Shown piece by piece: positions 57,936 to 61,614 of a stretch of 61,614 bases of DNA. The first letter of the stretch is position 1; each line of letters begins with the position of its first letter. A program made the position numbers and the translations under genes. The notes beneath the pieces were generated by a model. The model was not told where the DNA came from. It searched no databases and worked only from the letters and a program-made list of their open reading frames with translations. Source of the stretch: Planctomycetota bacterium. Lineage in GTDB: Bacteria > Planctomycetota > B15-G4 > JADJEK01. The DNA lies in NCBI GenBank assembly GCA_016213895.1, contig JACQZJ010000012.1, positions 1 through 61,614 on the forward strand, read 5' to 3'.

Positions 57936-60900
57936 CTAGATCCCCCCGAGGCTCTCGACCACCTTCTGCAGCTCCGCGCTGAGCTCCTGCAGGCGGCGGC
58001 GCTCGGTCTCGACGATGTTCGCCGGCGCGCGCGCGCGGAAGTTCTCGTTGGCGAGCTTGGCCTCGATGCCGCGCACCTGCTTCTCGAGGCTCGCGCGCTG
58101 CTTTTCCAGGCGCTGCTTTTCCTGCTCCGGGTCGACCAGGCCGGCGACGTGCACCTCGATCGCGCCGCTGACGCTCGTCGCGGCCAGGGCGGGCTTCTCA
58201 GGCTCTTCGGCGACCTCGAGCCGACAGAGGCGCGCCAGATGCATGACCTGCGGCCGCAGGTCGTCGAGGAAGGCGCGCGTCCTGCCGCCGGCCTTGACCC
58301 AGGCCTCGAGTTCGCGCTGCGGCGACACGCCGTGGCGGGCGCGCAGGTTGCGGATGGCGCGCACCGTGTCCTGGAGCTGCGCGAAGTCCTGCTCGAGCTC
58401 GCGGTCGTGGTCGCTCGCGCGCGCCACCGGCCAGGCAGCTGCGGCCAGCAGGCCGCCGCAAGGAAGCGGCGCCTCGACGCCGCGCTGCGGCGCGAGGCGG
58501 GCCAGGCGCTCCCAGAGGGCCTCGCTGATGAACGGCACGAAGGGGTGGAGGAGGCGCAGGGCCTGGTCCACGACGAACGCCAGCACCTGTCCCGCGACCT
58601 CGCGGGCGCCTGCGTCGCGCATGCGCGGCTTGATGATCTCGAGGTACCAGTCGCACAGCTCGTTCCAGAAGAACTCGCGCGCCTCGGCGAGCGCGGCCGA
58701 GGGGCAGTACTTCTCGAGCTGGCGCGTCACGGCGGCGGTCGCGCGCGCGAGGCGCGACAGGATCCAGCGATCCTCCGGCAAGAGGTCGGCGCGGCCGAGC
58801 GGGCGGAATCCCTGGCCCTCGAGGTTCATGAGCGCGAAGCGCGCGGCGTTCCACAGCTTGTTGCAGAAGTTGCGGCCGACCTCGAAGCGGTCCGAGATCA
58901 GCTCGGCCTGCGGCAGATCGGGCAGGGTGCCGAGGACGTCGAACTCCCGGCCGGTCTCGGGGCAGAGGTAGGTGAAGACCGTGCGGCCGTGCCGGGCTTT
59001 CGCCAGCTCCACGGGCTTGCCGGTGAAGGGCGAGATCGCCTGCACCGGCAGGCGGATGTCCTGCGTGCCGGTCTGCATGTCGCAGAGCACGTAGCGCATG
59101 GCGTCGGCGCCGTAGCGCTTGATGATGTCCACCGGGTCGATGCCGTTCCCCTTCGACTTCGACATGCGCTCGCCCTTGCCGTCCAGGATGTTGGCGTGGA
59201 TGAAGGTCTCGGTGAACGGCAGGTCGCCCAGGCAGTAGAGGCCGAGGATGGCCATGCGCGCCACCCACAGCGTGATGATGTCGCGTCCCGTGACCAGACA
59301 CGAACCCGGGTAGTAGAAGCGCAGGCTGCTTCGTGCGCCGCCGCCGAGCGGCCGCTGCCCAGCGCCGATGGGGGCGGTTTCCGGGTCGGGCCAGCCGAGC
59401 GTGGAGAAGGGCCAGAGCGCCGAGCTGAACCAGGTGTCGAGCACGCCCTCGTCGCGCGTCAAGCCGGCGGCCTCGAGCGCGGCGGCGTGGCGCTCCTCGG
59501 CCGCCACGTCCTGCAGGCAGACCTGGATCTCGAGCGGCCCGCGCGCGGGATTGGCGGCGAACGCGGCGCGCGCCTCGTCCAGGGTCATCTGGCCGCCCTC
59601 CGCGTCGGCGGCGCGGCAGCAGGCCTCCTCCGTGCAGGCCTCGGCCAGGGCCGCGGCGACGCGCGCCAGCGTGTCTTCACCGGCGGCGGCGGACCAGATC
59701 GGGATGCGGTGACCCCACCAGAGCTGGCGGCTGATGCACCAGTCGCGCTTCTCGGCGAGCCAGTCGACGTACGTCGCCCGGTAGCGCTCGGGATCGGGGT
59801 GGAACTCGAGCATGCGGCCGGTGGGGGAGCGCCACGATCCGCTCGCGGCGTCGATGGCGGCCTGGGCCAGCCCAAGGCCGCGGAACTCGTTCTCGGTGCC
59901 GCGGCCGAAGACCACGCCGCCCGGCACGTCGCCCATGCGGATGAACCACTGGCGCGAGAGGAAGGGCTCGATGACGGTCTTGGAGCGGTCGGAGACGCCC
60001 AGCTCGTACTCGCGTTCCTCGAAGGCCTCGAGCAGGCCGCGGCGCTCGAGGTCGGCCACGACCCGCTTGCGGGCCTGGAAGCGGTCCACGCCCTGGTAGG
60101 CCCCGGCGTTCTCGTTCAGCGTGCCGTCCGGGTTGAGGATGTTGATGATGGCGATGCGCTCGCGGTGGCGCGTCCAGACCTCGTAGTCGTTCGGATCGTG
60201 GGCCGGAGTGATCTTCACGCAGCCCGAACCGAGCTCAGGCCTGGCCCACTCGTCCAGGATGAGCGGGATCTCCCGCTCCACCAGCGGCAAGAGGACCCTG
60301 CGGCCCGCGCGCGCCATGCGGCCGAGCTGCTCCAGGCGCGGCAGGAGCGACGCCGCGCGCTCCTTGACTTGATCGAGCTCCTGCTCGAGAGCGGGCCGCT
60401 CCTTCGCCGGCGCCTGGGCGATCCTCTCGGCGAGCTTGCAGGCCGCCTGCTCGAGCGCCGCGCCGGGCGCCGGGTGGACCGCGACCGCCGTGTCGCCGAG
60501 CATGGTCTCTGGACGGGTGGTGGCCACCACGACGTACGCTGGCTCGCCCTCCTCGGGATCGATCACCGGATAGCGCAGGTGCCAGAAGCCGCCTTGCCTG
60601 GTCTCGCGCACGACCTCGTCGTCCGATACCGCGGTCTGCAGCATGCAGTCCCAGTTCACCAGCCGGTTTCCCCGGCAGACGAGGCCGTCGCGGAACAGCC
60701 GGAAGAACGCCTCGCGCACCGCGCGCGTGCACACCGCGTCCATGGTGAAGCGCTGGCGCCCCCAGTCGCAGGAGCAGCCCATGGACTGCTGCTGCAGGGC
60801 GATGCGCGTCTGGTACTGGTCCTTCCATTCCCAGATGCGCCGCACCAGGGCTTCGCGACCGATGTCGTGGCGCGTCTTTCCTTCCAGCTCGAAGAGGCGC

Positions 60901-61187
60901 TTCTCGACCACCGCCTGCGTGGCGATCCCCGCGTGGTCGGTGCCCGGCTGCCACAGCGTGTTGTCGCCGCGCATGCGGTGCCAGCGCACGAGCATGTCCT
61001 GCATCACGTTGTCCATGGCGTGCCCCATGTGCAGGGCGCCGGTCACGTTCGGCAGGGGCATCATCACGACATAGCGGCCAGCGCGGTCGTCGGGCAGCGC
61101 GGCGAAGACGCCGTTCTCCATCCAGCGCTGGTAGATCTCTCCCTCGATCGCGGAAGGGGCGTACTGGGTCGGAATATCGCTCGACAT
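57936..61187 (-). CDS. valS: Valine-tRNA ligase with expanded editing domain
   Basis: The 1083-residue class I synthetase has the HIGH motif as HMGH (53-56) and the KMSKS motif as RMSKS (674-678). The editing domain has ATTRPETMLGDTAVAVHP, then an insert of about 45 residues (241-297, helical, rich in Glu, Ala and Arg), and resumes at PLVEREIPLI and GCVKITPAHDPNDYE. The C-terminal coiled-coil arm (LEKQRASLEKQVRGIEAKL) is present. An extended insert in the editing domain is why it is longer than the usual 880-950. ATG 61187 starts the conserved region. Confidence 0.95.
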   Translation of the reverse strand: MSSDIPTQYAPSAIEGEIYQRWMENGVFAALPDDRAGRYVVMMPLPNVTGALHMGHAMDNVMQDMLVRWHRMRGDNTLWQPGTDHAGIATQAVVEKRLFELEGKTRHDIGREALVRRIWEWKDQYQTRIALQQQSMGCSCDWGRQRFTMDAVCTRAVREAFFRLFRDGLVCRGNRLVNWDCMLQTAVSDDEVVRETRQGGFWHLRYPVIDPEEGEPAYVVVATTRPETMLGDTAVAVHPAPGAALEQAACKLAERIAQAPAKERPALEQELDQVKERAASLLPRLEQLGRMARAGRRVLLPLVEREIPLILDEWARPELGSGCVKITPAHDPNDYEVWTRHRERIAIINILNPDGTLNENAGAYQGVDRFQARKRVVADLERRGLLEAFEEREYELGVSDRSKTVIEPFLSRQWFIRMGDVPGGVVFGRGTENEFRGLGLAQAAIDAASGSWRSPTGRMLEFHPDPERYRATYVDWLAEKRDWCISRQLWWGHRIPIWSAAAGEDTLARVAAALAEACTEEACCRAADAEGGQMTLDEARAAFAANPARGPLEIQVCLQDVAAEERHAAALEAAGLTRDEGVLDTWFSSALWPFSTLGWPDPETAPIGAGQRPLGGGARSSLRFYYPGSCLVTGRDIITLWVARMAILGLYCLGDLPFTETFIHANILDGKGERMSKSKGNGIDPVDIIKRYGADAMRYVLCDMQTGTQDIRLPVQAISPFTGKPVELAKARHGRTVFTYLCPETGREFDVLGTLPDLPQAELISDRFEVGRNFCNKLWNAARFALMNLEGQGFRPLGRADLLPEDRWILSRLARATAAVTRQLEKYCPSAALAEAREFFWNELCDWYLEIIKPRMRDAGAREVAGQVLAFVVDQALRLLHPFVPFISEALWERLARLAPQRGVEAPLPCGGLLAAAAWPVARASDHDRELEQDFAQLQDTVRAIRNLRARHGVSPQRELEAWVKAGGRTRAFLDDLRPQVMHLARLCRLEVAEEPEKPALAATSVSGAIEVHVAGLVDPEQEKQRLEKQRASLEKQVRGIEAKLANENFRARAPANIVETERRRLQELSAELQKVVESLGGI

Positions 61188-61614
61188 GTGGCTGGATCCC
61201 CGGCGCTTCGCCGGCGGCAAAGCGGACACGTTACACCATCGCCGCGCCGCAAACGAGCGCTGCGCCAGATGACGCGGTTCGATGCGACGGGCGCTGCGCC
61301 CGCGTCGCTTCCATCTCCGCCGAGCCGCTCCCCGTGCGCCGTGCACGCGATGCACCGGGAGTCGCGATCCGGCCCCGGACCCCGGGGAAGCGGCTGCGAC
61401 GCCGCTCCAACCGCGCGTCCTCACGCGCTGCACTCATTCCGGGGCGGGAGCGGGCTCCGGCCCGCGAGCGCCCACCGCAAGCATGTTGAACCGGAGCGGC
61501 CCGCCTTGACCGCGGCCTCGGGACGGCGCGTTTGTCGAGCGGAGCGGCGTTTCCCCGGAGCAGGGAGCGGCCGCGACGACGTTCCACCACACCCCGCGTA
61601 CCTTCACCGCACCG
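61188..61614. other. 427-base region upstream of valS without a recognised gene
   Basis: Six-frame reading gives only Arg/Pro/Ala-rich low-quality frames without a family signature. GC content is very high. It should contain the valS promoter and leader; I looked for a T-box-type leader and saw none. The window ends inside this stretch. Confidence 0.6.

Noticed and set aside
61231-61590. 119-codon open frame upstream of valS on the minus strand
   Set aside because: Arg/Ala/Gly-rich without signal, domain or ribosome-binding site; typical of spurious frames in GC-rich DNA.

Overview
This window is GC-rich bacterial chromosome, roughly 70% GC by eye, densely packed with genes on both strands. 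I see no rRNA, tRNA, CRISPR array, prophage or intact insertion sequence. The gene content fits the Planctomycetota / wider PVC lineage best, but this is inference. The points in favour are a GreA-type factor with a very long N-terminal extension (known from Chlamydiae), two secreted proteins ending in Ala/Gly/Leu-rich C-terminal domains that finish in VVP, an FG-GAP repeat protein, a valyl-tRNA synthetase with a helical insert in the editing domain, and many exported peptidases. No single marker proves the phylum.

Layout: 1-1385 (minus) holds a truncated sugar-epimerase-like gene coupled to truB. 1484-6448 (plus) holds the glycogen branching enzyme glgB, a GH57-type glycosidase and a small PepSY-like lipoprotein. 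6585-8804 (plus) is an FG-GAP protein with seven tandem units of exactly 168 bp. 8990-17727 (minus) is a tightly coupled B12 operon: icmF, mutA-like small subunit, mutB-like large subunit and the meaB chaperone. 17897-19183 (minus) is an M48 metalloprotease lipoprotein. 19285-24490 (plus) is an ABC-2 exporter pair, a helical-repeat protein and a GT-C membrane glycosyltransferase.

24629-32979 (plus) carries a membrane pyrophosphatase, rsfS, a thioredoxin/DUF255 protein, a PSP1 protein, a DUF2007-like protein, a coiled-coil lipoprotein and a membrane Ser/Thr kinase with a degenerate formylglycine-enzyme-like sensor domain. 32993-34660 (minus) is fhs. 34815-35302 holds a decayed REP-associated transposase next to a 61-bp palindromic element, whose second copy lies at 22598-22658 in opposite orientation. 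35370-37719 (plus) has a DUF3788 protein and an M2 dipeptidase. 37737-39338 (minus) has a class V aminotransferase (cysteine-desulfurase family) and a CGGC protein. 39558-41205 (plus) is a C69 dipeptidase broken by a frameshift in a GC-dinucleotide run.

41250-43015 (minus) are two tandem paralogous secreted proteins of unknown function. 43180-45369 (minus) is the long GreA. 45550-50718 (plus) has yjbQ, a DUF1028 protein and a two-domain M16 peptidase. 50740-52959 (minus) is thyA-folA-dmeF. 53006-55919 (minus) has an S9 peptidase and a TauE/SafE permease. 56047-57892 has an rmlC-like epimerase, a convergent MoaD/ThiS-like protein and a TPR protein interrupted by an in-frame TAA. 57936-61187 (minus) is valS.

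Functionally this is mostly housekeeping (RNA modification, translation, one-carbon and dTMP metabolism, glycogen, propionyl/isobutyryl-type acyl-CoA rearrangement, ion pumping) mixed with an envelope of exported peptidases and repeat proteins. I found no defence island or clear biosynthetic cluster. The items most worth follow-up are the REP/RAYT pair, the co-operonic double mutase system, the kinase-FGE fusion, the paralogous secreted pair and the two interrupted genes.
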